Shown here: positions 7,814 to 14,919 of the stretch, piece by piece | How positions within the stretch are numbered: the stretch's first letter is position 1 | Layout: each line of letters begins with the position of its first letter | Origin: JAGMDK01 sp023128695 | GTDB taxonomy: Bacteria > Planctomycetota > Phycisphaerae > UBA1845 > Fen-1342 | Reading direction: 5' to 3' | Assembly (NCBI GenBank): GCA_030628805.1 | Contig: DAOVQG010000011.1 | Span: 1 to 33,747 of the forward strand | DNA: 33,747 bases | Position numbers and translations under genes: made by a program | The notes under the pieces: generated by a model | What the model was told of the DNA's origin: nothing | Database searches by the model: none | Seen by the model: only the letters and a program-made list of their open reading frames with translations

Positions 7814-9469
7814 CTATGTATCCTGGGCCGGCTTCCAATCGATGATCTTCAGTTCGACGTTGCGCCGCCCGTTCCATTCGTTGATGATCGGCTCGAACGC
7901 CACCCGCAGGTGACGGTGCTGGAGGAGTTGCTCCGCTTGCGGGCCGCGGCCGAACGCGATCGCCTTGCGATAGGTGTTACCTTGGCGGACGGTGAATTGC
8001 AGGTGGGCGCCGCCGGCCCCGACCGCGCGCGGCGGCTCGGCCAACTCGACCGGCGTGGTCGCCAGACGCGGGCGGGGGTTGCCTTCGCCGAAGGGGGCAA
8101 GATGCTGGAGCGTGTCGGCCACGTCCATAGTCAGCTCAGACAAAGCAACCTCGTCGTCCAGATGCAGCTTGGGACGCAGATCGGCCGGCGTCAGGCGACG
8201 AGCAGCTTCGGCCTGGAAAGCGTCGGTGAACGCGTCGATCTGGTCGGCCCGCAGCTTGACGCCGGCGGCCATGGCGTGTCCGCCGAAGCTGAGCAGACTC
8301 TGCCGGCAACAACCGAGCACCTCGTGCAGTGGGAAATGACGGACGCTGCGGCCGGAGCCTTGTCCCTGCTCGTTGTCCAACGCAATCATGATCGTGGGGC
8401 GGTGGAAACGGTCAACCAGGCGTGAGGCGACGATGCCGATCACGCCGGGGTGCCAGTTGGGGGCGGCGAGGACGATGCCGCGACAACTATCTCGATCGAA
8501 GCCCTTCTCAATAACCAGGGCTTCCGCTTCCTTGGTGATCTGTCGTTCGACCTCCCGCCGGCGGCGGTTCTCGGCGTCGAGCGTGACGGCGATTTCGCGG
8601 GCACGGTCGGCGTCGGCCCGGGTGAACAGCTCGACCGCCAGACGGGCATGACCCAGCCGTCCGATCGCATTCAGCCGCGGCGCGAGTCTAAAGCCGACGT
8701 CGTAATCGTCGTACTTCTTTTTGTCACTCAGCCCGGAAACGTCGATCAGGGCCTGTAAGCCCGGGTTCTTCGTCTGACACAAATGCCGCAGGCCGAAGCT
8801 AGTGATGATGCGGTTTTCACCCGTGAGCGGGACGACGTCGGCGATCAGCCCAAGGGCGGCAAAGGCCGTCGCGTCGAGCAGGTACTCACGAAACGCCGGC
8901 TTGACGCGGGCGGTCCCGGAGAATTCCTGAGCCAAGGCCCACGCGATCTTCAGTGCCACGCCGGCGCCCGAGAGGTTCGGGTTCGCGCTCTCCCCACAGG
9001 CCGTGGGATGCACGATGACGGCGGCGTCAGGCAACCGATCGTGGGCTTGATGGTGGTCGGTGACGATGACATCAAGGCCGAGTTCCCGTGCCCGGCGGAC
9101 CTCCTCGACCGCCGTGATCCCGCAATCTACGGTGATGACGACCTGGCCGCCGTCCGCGGCGATGGATGCGACCGCCTCGGCGTTGACGCCGTAACCCTCA
9201 TCGAGTCGGCTCGGGATGTAGAAGCGGACGTCGGCGCCGGCCAGCTTGAGGACGTGCCAGAGGATGGTGGTGGCCGTCACGCCGTCGACGTCGTAGTCCC
9301 CGTAGATGACGATTCGTTTGCCGGCCTTCGTCGCATCGGCGAGGTGCCGGGCGGCCTCGACCGCGCCGGGCAAGGCGTCCGGCGGCAGCAGGGCCTTAAA
9401 ATCAGGCGATAGGAACGGGCGGACTTCGGCGGCGGTTCGGATGCCGCGATTCAGCAGAACCTGTGCCAA
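7814..9469 (-). CDS. recJ: Single-stranded-DNA-specific exonuclease RecJ
   Basis: 5'-3' ssDNA exonuclease for recombination and mismatch repair, cytoplasmic, Mn/Mg dependent. Visible are the DHH-domain motifs YGDYDVDGVTATTIL, VITVDCGI and VIVTDHHQAHD, the DHHA1 motif GGHAMAAGVKL and the C-terminal OB-fold region (FGEGNPRPRLA, LQFTVRQG). The only standard start in the open frame is TTG at 9469, giving 551 aa. But codons upstream still read RecJ-like sequence (RDWIIAAPHPDRQRLAEEAR) back to about 9562, before an in-frame TAG at 9577-9575. Translation therefore probably begins upstream at a non-canonical codon such as ATC 9562, seven bases after AAGGA; a sequencing error is the alternative. Function is certain, the start is not. 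Confidence 0.93.
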   Translation of the reverse strand: MAQVLLNRGIRTAAEVRPFLSPDFKALLPPDALPGAVEAARHLADATKAGKRIVIYGDYDVDGVTATTILWHVLKLAGADVRFYIPSRLDEGYGVNAEAVASIAADGGQVVITVDCGITAVEEVRRARELGLDVIVTDHHQAHDRLPDAAVIVHPTACGESANPNLSGAGVALKIAWALAQEFSGTARVKPAFREYLLDATAFAALGLIADVVPLTGENRIITSFGLRHLCQTKNPGLQALIDVSGLSDKKKYDDYDVGFRLAPRLNAIGRLGHARLAVELFTRADADRAREIAVTLDAENRRRREVERQITKEAEALVIEKGFDRDSCRGIVLAAPNWHPGVIGIVASRLVDRFHRPTIMIALDNEQGQGSGRSVRHFPLHEVLGCCRQSLLSFGGHAMAAGVKLRADQIDAFTDAFQAEAARRLTPADLRPKLHLDDEVALSELTMDVADTLQHLAPFGEGNPRPRLATTPVELAEPPRAVGAGGAHLQFTVRQGNTYRKAIAFGRGPQAEQLLQHRHLRVAFEPIINEWNGRRNVELKIIDWKPAQDT

Positions 9470-9634
9470 TAGCGGCGTGATGCGCGCTTCCTCGGCCAGC
9501 CGCTGCCGATCCGGGTGCGGAGCGGCGATGATCCAGTCACGTTCGATGGATTCGGCAGAGATATCAGCTTCCTTCTACGGGCACCTGTTGCTCTGTGACG
9601 CGTGATATGATGGATAAGCGTAATCTTCTTGTCT

Positions 9635-9715
9635 GGGTGGCCCATCGCTTTAGCGTTGGGGGACGCGAATAATCAGCCCATTCGTGTCCCCCAACGCTAA
9701 AGCGATGGGCCACCC
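9635..9715. repeat. 36-bp-arm inverted repeat upstream of recJ
   Basis: Arms 9635-9670 and 9680-9715 (GGGTGGCCCATCGCTTTAGC...) are complementary with one mismatch and enclose a 9-bp loop. Transcribed, it would make a very stable hairpin. It belongs to a repeat class distinct from the others in the window. Confidence 0.85.
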
Positions 9716-9760
9716 AACCATCAATAGAGGTGCAACGGAACACTAGTACGCTCAACCCGT

Positions 9761-9958
9761 GCAGAGCCGCGGGCTTTAGCCCACGCGTGACCTAACAGAA
9801 TTTCCAAGCAGAGCCGCGGGCCTGAAGCCCGCGCGGTCTTACGATCACCGAGCTAAATGACCGTACGCAATTTTGCGCCAGTTCGGTGTGCGAAAGACCG
9901 CGCGGGCTGAAGCCCGCGGCTCTTCGTTGTCGCACGATCGCGCACGGTCATTTAGCGC
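9761..9958. repeat. Family D palindromic elements (GAGCCGCGGGCTTCAGCCCG type)
   Basis: Copies at 9764-9786 and 9808-9840, and an inverted copy at 9893-9925. The inverted pair forms 33-bp arms. An outer inverted repeat, TAAATGACCGTACGC (9853-9867) against its complement near 9941-9956, frames a 104-bp element. Its right half (9896-9955) recurs nearly unchanged at 11093-11154. No gene is visible between recJ and mtnP. Confidence 0.8.
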
Positions 9959-10005
9959 AAGATAGCATACAATCTTTTAATCCTTGCTCCTGCCGATGAC
10001 CGAGA

Positions 10006-10884
10006 TCATCCCTTCTGAAAATACCGCTCCAACAGCACGCCGTAGCGTTGGACAACCTCCGGCGAAATCTTCGTACGATCGGTCCACAAGGCCAGGTCCA
10101 GGCCGGTGTGGATCGGGCACGGACCCGGGGGGTTGGCAGCGAAGGCCGCGATCGCCGCCCGCATGAATCTGACCGCGTTAGCGGTGGCCGCCTCGAGATT
10201 CGAGATAATCTCCTCAAGCAGCTCCTGGCGATCCTTGCCCGGCTGGTGCGGCTTCCAGCAGTCGAAATCAGTCACCAGCGCGACCAGCCCGTACGCTAGC
10301 TCGGCCTCGCGAGCCAGCTTGGCCTCCGGCACGGCGGTCATCCCGATCAGGTCGGCGGCCCACCCGCGGTGCATCGTCGATTCGGCGATCGTGCTGAAGG
10401 CGGGCCCTTCCATGCAGACATACGTGCCATTCGGGTGCACCGTCGCAGCAACCTGGTCCGTGACCGAGAGCAGTAGATTCCGCATGCACGGGCAAAACGG
10501 CTCCGCCAGCTCCACGTGCACCGCCAACCCCTCGTCAAAGAACGTCGGCGTGCGGCGGTAGGTCCGATCGATGATTTGATCGACGATCACCAGGTCCCGC
10601 GGCTTGATATGCTCTTGCAGCGAGCCGACCGCCCCGCTGGCCAGCACGTGTGTCACGCCGAGCGATTTGAGGGCGTAGATGTTCGCGCGGTAGGGGACCT
10701 GCGAGGGGTTGTAGACGTGCCCCTCGCCGTGCCGCGCGAGCAGGGCCACCTCCAGTCCTTCCCACTCGGCGACGCGGATGGGACTGCTGGGCCTGCCAAA
10801 GGGTGTGTCGAGGTCGTGAACTTTGCCGGCGGCTTTCCCGAAGAGAGCTTCCGCAAGGCCTGTTCCGCCGATGATTCCGATCAT
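10006..10884 (-). CDS. mtnP: S-methyl-5'-thioadenosine phosphorylase (PNP/MTAP family)
   Basis: A 292-aa enzyme that phosphorolyses methylthioadenosine to adenine and methylthioribose 1-phosphate, part of methionine salvage. Motifs: IGIIGGTGLAE at the N-terminus, ARHGEGHVYNPSQVPYRANI (phosphate and substrate region), GSLQEHIKPRDLVIVDQ, EGPAFSTIAESTMHR and MTAVPEAKLAREAELAY with the MTAP-typical TDFDCW. The ATG at 10884 follows GGAGAG by a suitable distance; a start 32 codons upstream adds sequence unlike the family. The next gene upstream on the strand is mqnD, but about 260 bp of repeats separates them. Given that neighbour, a role on futalosine-pathway nucleosides is conceivable, but the TDFDCW signature favours methylthioadenosine or a related 6-aminopurine nucleoside. 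Confidence 0.92.
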   Translation of the reverse strand: MIGIIGGTGLAEALFGKAAGKVHDLDTPFGRPSSPIRVAEWEGLEVALLARHGEGHVYNPSQVPYRANIYALKSLGVTHVLASGAVGSLQEHIKPRDLVIVDQIIDRTYRRTPTFFDEGLAVHVELAEPFCPCMRNLLLSVTDQVAATVHPNGTYVCMEGPAFSTIAESTMHRGWAADLIGMTAVPEAKLAREAELAYGLVALVTDFDCWKPHQPGKDRQELLEEIISNLEAATANAVRFMRAAIAAFAANPPGPCPIHTGLDLALWTDRTKISPEVVQRYGVLLERYFQKG

Positions 10885-10985
10885 AAAGGGCTCTCCGTCT
10901 GGACAGAAGCCGCGGGGATAGCACGTCGCGCTGGGAGCATTATACGAGGTTTGCGTGTCGTTGGGGCGCCCGCGCTTCAACCCGC

Positions 10986-11154
10986 GCTGGGAGAAGAGCC
11001 GCGGGCTTCAGCCCGCGCGGTGTCGTGCGAGGAGCCGCGGGCTTCAGCCCGCGCGGTGCCCCGCAAGGGAGGACCACAATCGGTTGCGAACAACCGCGCG
11101 GGCTGAAGCCCGCGGCTCTTCATTGTCGCACAAGTGCGCACGGTCTTTTAGATA
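10986..11154. repeat. Family D repeat cluster between mqnD and mtnP
   Basis: Two direct copies of GAGCCGCGGGCTTCAGCCCG (10996-11022 and 11032-11058) and one inverted copy (11093-11120). The right flank, CATTGTCGCACAAGTGCGCA then CGGTCTTTTAG, matches the flank at 9926-9956. The final TTA is the complement of the mqnD stop codon. Confidence 0.8.
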
Positions 11155-11978
11155 AAGTCAATCGTCCCCGGCTCCGGCACCAGGCCTGCCGCGGCGCCTT
11201 CGCTGAGCAGACGCCGGACCGCTTCGCGGCCGCGGTCGCCGTAGTCGAGGGTCCATTCGTTGACGTACATGCCGACGAAACGGTCGGCGAGCTGCTCGTC
11301 GAGCCCGCGGCCATATTGCAGGGCGTGCCGGACCGCCTCCTCCCGGTGGTCCAGGCCATATTGGATGCTCTCCCGGATGATGCGGGTGATCGCGCGACAA
11401 TGTTCGTCGCCCAGATCACGGCGGATGGCGTTTCCGCCGAGCGGGAGCGGCAGCCCGGTGCGTTTGTGCCACCAGACGCCGAGATCGACGACCAGGTGCA
11501 AGCCGTGCTTTTCGTAGGTGAGCTGGCCTTCGTGGATAATCAGCCCGGCGTCGAACTTCCCCTGCGCGACCTCCTCCGGGATTTTGTCAAACATGACGAC
11601 CGTGGCGTCGCAGGCGTTCTCGCCGAGCATCAGTTGCAGCGTCAGGTACGCCGTCGTCATCAGGCCCGGGACGGCGATCTTGCCGCCGACCAGCTCGATC
11701 AGTTCGAGCGGCTCACGGGCGACGACCAGGGGGCCGTAGTTGTCGCCCATGCTGGAGCCGCAGGAAGTCAGGGCATATTTGTCGCACACGTGCGGGTAGG
11801 CGTGGATGCTGATCGCGGTGACCTCGTACTCGCCGCGGGCGGCCCGCTCGTTGAGTGTCTGGATGTCCTCCAGGACGTGCTCGAACTCGTACGGGCCGGC
11901 GTCCACCCCGCCGCACGCGAGGCCGTAAAACATGAACGCGTCGTCCGGGTCGGGGCTGTGAGCGAGACGGATCCGCAT
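11148..11978 (-). CDS. mqnD: 1,4-dihydroxy-6-naphthoate synthase (futalosine menaquinone pathway)
   Basis: A 276-aa MqnD-family protein that converts cyclic dehypoxanthinyl futalosine to 1,4-dihydroxy-6-naphthoate, giving menaquinone by the futalosine route. Family signatures: LAHSPDPDDAFMFYGLA at the N-terminus, SCGSSMGDNYGPLVV, GLIIHEGQLTYEKHGL and LPLPLGGNAIRRDLG. It has a periplasmic-binding-protein fold but no signal peptide, so it is cytoplasmic. The ATG at 11978 is preceded by AAGGA. The stop TAA (11150-11148) coincides with the end of a family D repeat (TAAAAGACCGTGCGC). It implies anaerobic or menaquinone-based respiration; other mqn genes are not in the window. Confidence 0.92.
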   Translation of the reverse strand: MRIRLAHSPDPDDAFMFYGLACGGVDAGPYEFEHVLEDIQTLNERAARGEYEVTAISIHAYPHVCDKYALTSCGSSMGDNYGPLVVAREPLELIELVGGKIAVPGLMTTAYLTLQLMLGENACDATVVMFDKIPEEVAQGKFDAGLIIHEGQLTYEKHGLHLVVDLGVWWHKRTGLPLPLGGNAIRRDLGDEHCRAITRIIRESIQYGLDHREEAVRHALQYGRGLDEQLADRFVGMYVNEWTLDYGDRGREAVRRLLSEGAAAGLVPEPGTIDFI

Positions 11979-12055
11979 GGTTGGTCCTTATTATATGGTA
12001 AAAGCACAAAAGTCCTGTAGTGACCGTGGAATTTAGCCGCGACTACGCCATGAGG

Positions 12056-12274
12056 CTAGTGCTCTGCCACAGTTGATTTGATGGGCTGCGTACGATCACA
12101 ATGTGTGCCACTGCTCTTGAGCAGTGTTTCTTAACGATGGGTGGCACGGCTGTGTCAGCCGTGTCGATGGGTGGCACGGCTGTGTCAGCCGTGTACAAGT
12201 CGCAGGTATTCACGGCCGACACGGCCGTGCCACCCATCGGCGGTCACTCGGGCGCTGCTCAAGGGCAGTGGCAC
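12056..12274. repeat. Mixed family A / family B repeats
   Basis: Begins TAGTGCTCTGCCACAG, like other element ends. It holds a family A unit (12105-12126), two direct family B units GATGGGTGGCACGGCTGTGT (12136 and 12166) and an inverted B unit (12211-12238), then a degraded inverted A unit (about 12252-12274). The B inverted pair and its core (12166-12238) recur in reverse orientation at 23573-23645. No gene is seen in the rest of 11979-12309. Confidence 0.8.
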
Positions 12275-12309
12275 ACGACTTGGCTCGGCGGGAGCCTCGC
12301 CCTCCCGGC

Positions 12310-12600
12310 CTACGGCTCGGCCGGAGCCTCGCCCTCGCTGCTCGAATCGCTGCTGTCGGCGGAGGTTTCCAATTCCCGAGTGGCGACGATGGCAGCCCCG
12401 CTGATGAGGCCGTCGGCGATCGACTTGAGACCGGACTCGATCCCACTCAGGGCGGCGTTCATGAACTCCTTTTGAACCTCCTCGTCGCACCCCGTGCCAC
12501 AGGCGAGTGGGAAGACGAGCATTACGACCATTACGCAGCTCGTGCAAAAAGTGCGCCAGCGGCTGCTGTTTCGAATCTTCTTCTGCCTTCGGCTTTTCAT
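12310..12600 (-). CDS. Small exported, probably lipoprotein-like hypothetical protein
   Basis: A 96-aa reading frame. ATG 12600 follows GGAG by six bases. The N-terminus is basic (MKSRRQKKIRN), then hydrophobic (CVMVVMLVFPLACGTGC), typical of a signal peptide with a possible lipidated Cys, though the lipobox is imperfect. The mature part is short and helical (EEVQKEFMNAALSGIESGLK). The last residues EGEAPAEP and the stop are encoded by a GGGCGAGGC/GCCGAGCC repeat unit like those at 21718-22000, so the native C-terminus seems replaced or extended. It is divergent from dprA, with 211 bp between the starts. Function unknown; I regard it as likely real because of the start context. Confidence 0.6.
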   Translation of the reverse strand: MKSRRQKKIRNSSRWRTFCTSCVMVVMLVFPLACGTGCDEEVQKEFMNAALSGIESGLKSIADGLISGAAIVATRELETSADSSDSSSEGEAPAEP

Positions 12601-12811
12601 CGTAAGCTCCGCGATAAACCCCGAGGAAACGCACATCCGCGAGGTGCCGGTCTCCTTTTTCAACGGACTGTTCGCCCCGCGGGTGTCGCGGGCTCGTGCG
12701 GACTGGCGTACACTGACCGCCATACCTCGTTATCGGTTGCCTGATTGTGTTCGCCGTACCCCGCAATGCGGCTACCTGCCGCGGCCGGAGTACTCAGGCG
12801 ACGGAGACGCA

Positions 12812-14074
12812 ATGACCGAAACTATCTCGAAGATCGGACGAGTGCACCTCCAGTGGGCGCTGATCGACGGCGTCGGGCCACTCACGTTCTCGCGGATGCT
12901 GATCCAGCTCGGCGACCCGGAAAAGGCCCTCGGGGCGTCGACCGAGGAGCTACGGGCGGTCAAAGGCGTCATTGGACCCAAGAAAGCCGAGAAGATCGTC
13001 CGCAGCCGCGACGAGGTGGACATCGAGGCCGAAATTGAAGCCGCCGCCGAGCACGGCGTGCGCATCATTTGCCGTGTGGACGAGGATTATCCCCCGGGCC
13101 TGAAGCGTATCCCGGACGCGCCCATCGTGCTCTACGTCAAGGGTGAGCCGCGGCCGACGGACGCCGTCGCCATTGCCGTCGTGGGCAGCCGCCGCTGCAC
13201 GATCTACGGCAGCGAGCAGGCCCGGCGGTTCGGGGAACTGCTGGCGGGGGCCGGCTTCACCGTCGTCAGCGGGCTGGCACGCGGCATCGACGCCTTTGCA
13301 CAACATGGGGCCGTGGACGCCGGCGGCCGTTCGATCGCCGTTATGGGCTGTGGTCTGACCGACGTATATCCGCCGGAGAATCGTGCTCTGGCCGAGAAGG
13401 TGCTCGAAAGCGGGTTCTGGCTCAGCGAGTTGCCCATGCAGGCGGCGGTGCGCTCGGAAAACTTTCCGGGCCGCAACCGGATCATCGCGGGGATGACGCT
13501 CGGGACGGTGATCGTCGAGGCGGCCCAGCGCAGCGGGGCCCTGATCACCGCCCGCCTGGCGAGCGAGTACAACCGCGAGGTCTTCGCGATCCCCGGCCGC
13601 ATCCAGGACCCGATGTCGCAGGGCACCAACGCCCTGATCCGCGACGGCAGCGCCAAGCTGACAACGTGTCTGGAAGACATCCTCGATGAGCTCGGCGAAG
13701 TCGGCACCCTGATGCGCCCGGCGGAACCCGCTGTTGATAATACCTCTGAAGAAAATGTAGCGGCCGGCCCCCGTGCCGGCCGTTCGGAAGATGTAGCGGC
13801 CGGGCCCCGTACCGGCCGAACCACCGGCTGGAAGCCGGTGCCACACGCCGGTGAGGCGCCGGTGCCATCGGAACGTGTCGCACCCGCCCCGCTGGCGGCC
13901 GCCGAATCGCGTGTTTACTCCGTCATCGGCTACGAGGCGTTATTGCAAGACGTCATCATCCGGGCCGCCGAATTGCCCCCGGGTGAAGTGCTGGCGGCCA
14001 TGACGTCGCTGGAGTTGAAGGGCCTGGTGAAGCGCCTGCCCGGCAATCTAGTCGTCCGCCGCGGAACCGTGTAG
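12812..14074 (+). CDS. dprA: DNA-processing protein DprA/Smf
   Basis: A 420-aa DprA that binds single-stranded DNA and loads RecA during natural transformation. Residues 10-65 form the helix-hairpin-helix/SAM region. The Rossmann domain spans about 105-290 with VVGSRRCTIYG, SGLARGID, GRSIAVMGCGL, SENFPGRNRIIAGM and SGALITARLASE. The C-terminal winged helix (about 365-420) has VIIRAAELPPGEVLAAMTSL. ATG 12812 follows GGAG and is preferred to an in-frame start 318 bp upstream. Residues about 315-353 are encoded by repeat units inserted in frame in the linker between the Rossmann and winged-helix domains (see repeat at 13755). The stop TAG lies within a TGTAGCGTCGG repeat. Confidence 0.95.
   Translation: MTETISKIGRVHLQWALIDGVGPLTFSRMLIQLGDPEKALGASTEELRAVKGVIGPKKAEKIVRSRDEVDIEAEIEAAAEHGVRIICRVDEDYPPGLKRIPDAPIVLYVKGEPRPTDAVAIAVVGSRRCTIYGSEQARRFGELLAGAGFTVVSGLARGIDAFAQHGAVDAGGRSIAVMGCGLTDVYPPENRALAEKVLESGFWLSELPMQAAVRSENFPGRNRIIAGMTLGTVIVEAAQRSGALITARLASEYNREVFAIPGRIQDPMSQGTNALIRDGSAKLTTCLEDILDELGEVGTLMRPAEPAVDNTSEENVAAGPRAGRSEDVAAGPRTGRTTGWKPVPHAGEAPVPSERVAPAPLAAAESRVYSVIGYEALLQDVIIRAAELPPGEVLAAMTSLELKGLVKRLPGNLVVRRGTV
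13755..13870 (+). repeat. Repeat units inside the dprA coding sequence
   Basis: Two ATGTAGCGGCCGGSCCCCGT units (13755-13783, 13791-13818), then a CCACCGGCTGGAAGCCGGTG unit and a related CACGCCGGTGAGGCGCCGGT unit. The same types occur in the intergenic tandem at 24691-24826. Here they are read through without a stop as VAAGPRAGR, VAAGPRTGR and TGWKPVPH. Confidence 0.85.
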
Positions 14075-14098
14075 CGTCGGACCACCGTGCGTGCCTTA

Positions 14099-14773
14099 AT
14101 GAACTACCTATCCCACTACGTCTTCAATCATCGGATCCGCGGGCTGGAACCGGAGCCGTACTTCGCGCTGGGTGTAGTTCTGCCGGACCTGTGGCTGCGT
14201 TATTCACGGAAGCGCCGCATACGCTGGAAGGCGGTCCGGGCCGCGACGCCGACGGATGCGATCGACCTCAGCCTCCGCGCCGGACTCTTAAACCATATTG
14301 AGGCCGATCGACGGTTCCACACGGCTCCCATATTCTTCCGCTGGCAGCGCGAGTTGAAAACAGATGTTGACGCAACGGACATACATCCGGCCCTGGTCGA
14401 CTTCCTCGTACACATGTCGATCGAGCTGGCGCTGGACCACCGGCTGCTACGCGACGACCCGAACCTGGTCAACTGGTTCTACGACGTGCTCGCCGGCTGC
14501 AATCCGGCGGTCGCCGCCGCGCGGGTCGGCGTGCTCGGCGCGGTCGACACCAGCGGCTTAGGCGACGTCATCGCCGGATTTTTCAAACGGCGCTTTATCC
14601 GGTGTTACCGTGAACAATCCGGTTTGGCGGACGCCGTACGAATTGTCCTCTCGCTGGCCAATATCCCAGCGCCGCCGGACGCGTTTGTCGCCGACCTGTT
14701 GGCGCGGGCCGTTGAGCTGGTTGAACCGGCGGCGGTGTGGCCGGAACTGACCGACGCTCGCGATATGGACTAG
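14099..14773 (+). CDS. Hypothetical protein, distantly like ACP phosphodiesterase (AcpH)
   Basis: A 224-aa helical protein. It starts 25 bp after the dprA stop, so co-transcription is likely. ATG 14099 gives MNYLSHYVFNH, reminiscent of the MNFLAHLHLA start of AcpH-type acyl-carrier-protein phosphodiesterases. Further resemblance lies in LGVVLPDLW, GLLNHIEADRRFHTAP and MSIELALDH, where His and Asp residues could bind metal. The similarity is by eye and weak. A GTG at 14087 is an alternative start. The stop TAG (14771-14773) is part of the CTAG end of a 124-bp repeat element, so the original C-terminus may have been slightly different. Real gene likely, function tentative. Confidence 0.65.
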   Translation: MNYLSHYVFNHRIRGLEPEPYFALGVVLPDLWLRYSRKRRIRWKAVRAATPTDAIDLSLRAGLLNHIEADRRFHTAPIFFRWQRELKTDVDATDIHPALVDFLVHMSIELALDHRLLRDDPNLVNWFYDVLAGCNPAVAAARVGVLGAVDTSGLGDVIAGFFKRRFIRCYREQSGLADAVRIVLSLANIPAPPDAFVADLLARAVELVEPAAVWPELTDARDMD

Positions 14774-14893
14774 GCTCTGTCGCAAAAGTAATGTAGCGTT
14801 CGGGCTCCGTCCCGGACGTAGTCGTAGGTGAGCGTTTTCCCGCATTCTACGTCCGGGACAGAGCCCGGACGCTACATTTGAGACAGAGCCTAG
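14770..14893. mobile_element. 124-bp MITE-like element, copy 1
   Basis: Ends CTAGGCTCTGTC... and ...GACAGAGCCTAG, i.e. terminal inverted repeats with CTAG at both sides. The interior is a long imperfect palindrome made of two inverted TGTAGCGTCCGGGC units around a short loop. Copy 2 at 23240-23363 has the same length and differs at only four positions. CTAG flanks fit the 4-bp YTAR-type target duplication known for IS5-family elements, so a non-autonomous derivative is inferred. No transposase is present in the window. Confidence 0.85.
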
Positions 14894-14919
14894 TGCAGCC
14901 CCACAGCGGAGCATTGACC

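Noticed and set aside
12043..12237. Short frames encoding MGGTAVSAV / TADTAVPPI peptides (also at 23573-23648)
   Set aside because: These are translations of the family B palindrome and have no independent coding evidence.
12494..12811. N-terminal extension of dprA by 106 codons
   Set aside because: It overlaps the divergent lipoprotein gene, is not DprA-like, and ATG 12812 has a good ribosome binding site.
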